Below, in pieces: positions 7,411 through 7,978 of a DNA stretch of 7,978 nt (position 1 is the stretch's first letter; each line of letters opens with the position of its first letter). The DNA is from Miltoncostaeaceae bacterium (GTDB taxonomy: Bacteria > Actinomycetota > Thermoleophilia > Miltoncostaeales > Miltoncostaeaceae): assembly GCA_030598075.1 (NCBI GenBank), contig JAUVQP010000069.1:1-7978 (forward strand), written 5' to 3'. The position numbers were made by a program, and so were the translations under genes. The notes beneath the pieces are model-generated. The model was not told the origin of the DNA. It saw only the letters and a program-made list of their open reading frames with translations, and did no database searches.

Positions 7411-7734
7411 GGACGTGACCCTACCTGTCTTGACGGTGTTCCCGGCAGCGGCTTTGCGGCGAGCGTGACCGCTGTCTTTACTTCTCGAGAGAGATGCTGG
7501 TGGCGGTAGTAGGCGCTGTTGATGATGCGGAGAACCTTTGAGAGGAGGCTTGTTCTCAGGGTTGTCGGCGCGTTCCCCGGTGTGCGCTCGCGGTGGGTCT
7601 TGGCAAAAGTATCCACCGTCCGTTTCGGGGCCGACGGGCGAGGTCGATTTTGCTGGGAAGAAATGGGGAGTGCGCGCACCCGTCCGCCGAACAAGAGGTG
7701 AGGATCTCGTGGAGAGAGGCACGGCATCACCGGC

Positions 7735-7743
7735 TGTGGGAAA
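7735..7743 (-). promoter_or_regulatory. Possible DnaA box
   Basis: The minus strand reads TTTCCCACA, matching TTWTNCACA at every position except the fourth. It lies 73 bp downstream of dnaA in the dnaA-dnaN spacer, a place where DnaA boxes are common. A single imperfect 9-mer can occur by chance, and there is no cluster around it. Confidence 0.25.
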
Positions 7744-7793
7744 GTCGAATACCGCGAGCCGGCGAAGACGGAGAGGAATGCGAGAACGCAACA

Positions 7794-7807
7794 GGCTCAG
7801 GTGAGCC
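7794..7807 (-). terminator. Short hairpin after dnaA, possible weak terminator
   Basis: The minus strand reads GGCTCACCTGAGCC, an inverted repeat with arms GGCTCA and TGAGCC around CC (realistically a 5-bp stem with an ACCT loop). It begins 8 nt after the dnaA stop codon and is followed by TGTTGCGTTC, which is only mildly T-rich. It could be a weak terminator, a 3'-end protecting stem, or chance. The stem is short for an intrinsic terminator. Confidence 0.3.
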
Positions 7808-7815
7808 GGGTGCGC

Positions 7816-7978
7816 TTAGCGAGAGCCGGTGATCCTGCTCGTCAGCGCTTGAACGGCTGCGAGAATCGTGTCCTCGCTGGCCATGCGAGACTCGACCTTC
7901 CCGACGGCGTGCATGACGGTTGTGTGATCGCGGCCCCCGAAGGCGCGCCCGATCTCAGGAAGCGAGGCGTCGGTGAGC
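7816..7978 (-). CDS. dnaA: Chromosomal replication initiator protein DnaA, partial (C-terminal end only)
   Basis: Only the last 53 residues and the TAA stop (7816-7818) are in the window. They cover the second half of domain IV, the helix-turn-helix that binds DnaA boxes. LTDASLPEIGRAFGGRDH followed by TTVMHAVGKV contains the diagnostic DnaA signature GGRDHTTVMHA, whose residues contact the box. The final stretch EDTILAAVQALTSRITGSR resembles the usual DnaA end in position. DnaA is the ATP-dependent initiator that melts the origin and recruits the helicase. It lies upstream of dnaN in the standard order, separated by an unusually roomy 405-bp spacer compared with the tight spacing further on. 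Confidence 0.96.
   Translation of the reverse strand, partial: LTDASLPEIGRAFGGRDHTTVMHAVGKVESRMASEDTILAAVQALTSRITGSR

Larger units (their letters stand above)
7411..7815. other. dnaA-dnaN intergenic region (405 bp)
   Basis: No convincing gene lies here. In Actinobacteria the origin often sits between dnaA and dnaN, so I searched for DnaA boxes. I found only one near-match, TTTCCCACA (7735-7743, minus), and one weaker match, GTATCCACC (7609-7617, plus, 7 of 9 to TTATCCACA). I saw no box cluster and no clear AT-rich unwinding element. Also present are a small inverted repeat just after dnaA (7794-7807), a loose GAGAAC/GTTCTC inverted repeat (7530-7535 and 7552-7557), and a stretch whose minus-strand translation resembles an HDOD core (7446-7547). 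No clear -35/-10 pair for dnaN was found. Confidence 0.7.

Noticed and set aside
7479..7495. TCTCGAGA palindrome as an operator
   Set aside because: Only 8 bp are perfectly symmetrical, and nothing ties it to a promoter or known regulator.
7411..7791. N-terminal extension of dnaN in the same open frame
   Set aside because: The extension of about 127 residues has no clamp-like sequence, the GTG at 7408-7410 has a well-placed ribosome-binding site, and the resulting 366-residue length is normal for DnaN.
7538..7804. Small plus-strand ORF (88 codons) in the dnaA-dnaN spacer
   Set aside because: Arginine-rich composition, no clear ribosome-binding site, no recognisable domain and overlap with other open frames suggest a random GC-rich frame.

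Overview
The window shows a strongly GC-rich bacterial chromosome segment carrying the replication-initiation and gyrase gene cluster. Every gene lies on the minus strand, so transcription runs from high to low coordinates: dnaA (3' end only), a 405-bp spacer, dnaN, recF, a DUF721/DciA-like gene, gyrB and gyrA (cut by the window edge). This gene order, with a DUF721 gene between recF and gyrB, is the one familiar from Actinobacteria. GyrA also has actinobacterial-looking stretches after its GyrA-box. GyrB, however, carries a large insert in its TOPRIM half of the kind known from proteobacterial GyrB and absent from well-known actinobacterial GyrB. I therefore infer a deep-branching high-GC lineage, possibly Thermoleophilia-like, but the class is not certain.

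Layout by position: 1-2110 is gyrA (703 codons, open to the edge). 2111-2173 is a short spacer with the gyrA ribosome-binding site. 2174-4606 is gyrB. 4607-4663 is a spacer with a possible internal promoter and an SD-masking hairpin. 4664-5179 is DUF721/DciA-like, overlapping recF by 4 bp. 5176-6279 is recF. 6280-6309 is a short spacer. 6310-7410 is dnaN. 7411-7815 has no convincing gene. 7816-7978 is the dnaA C-terminus.

The genes form one functional set. DnaA opens the origin, the DUF721/DciA-like protein probably helps load the replicative helicase, DnaN is the sliding clamp, RecF acts at stalled forks and gaps, and GyrB plus GyrA form the gyrase that removes positive supercoils ahead of the fork. 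Apart from the dnaA-dnaN spacer, the gaps are -4 to 63 bp, consistent with one operon.

The genes themselves are ordinary and intact. The parts worth a second look are non-coding. Long stems appear to mask the Shine-Dalgarno sequences of both gyrB and gyrA, with the upstream arm just behind the preceding gene's stop codon. An extended -10 element sits inside the gyrB hairpin loop. The dnaA-dnaN spacer contains a short stretch resembling the core of an HDOD domain. I found no mobile elements, CRISPR arrays, tRNA or rRNA genes, and nothing that amounts to a new multi-gene system.
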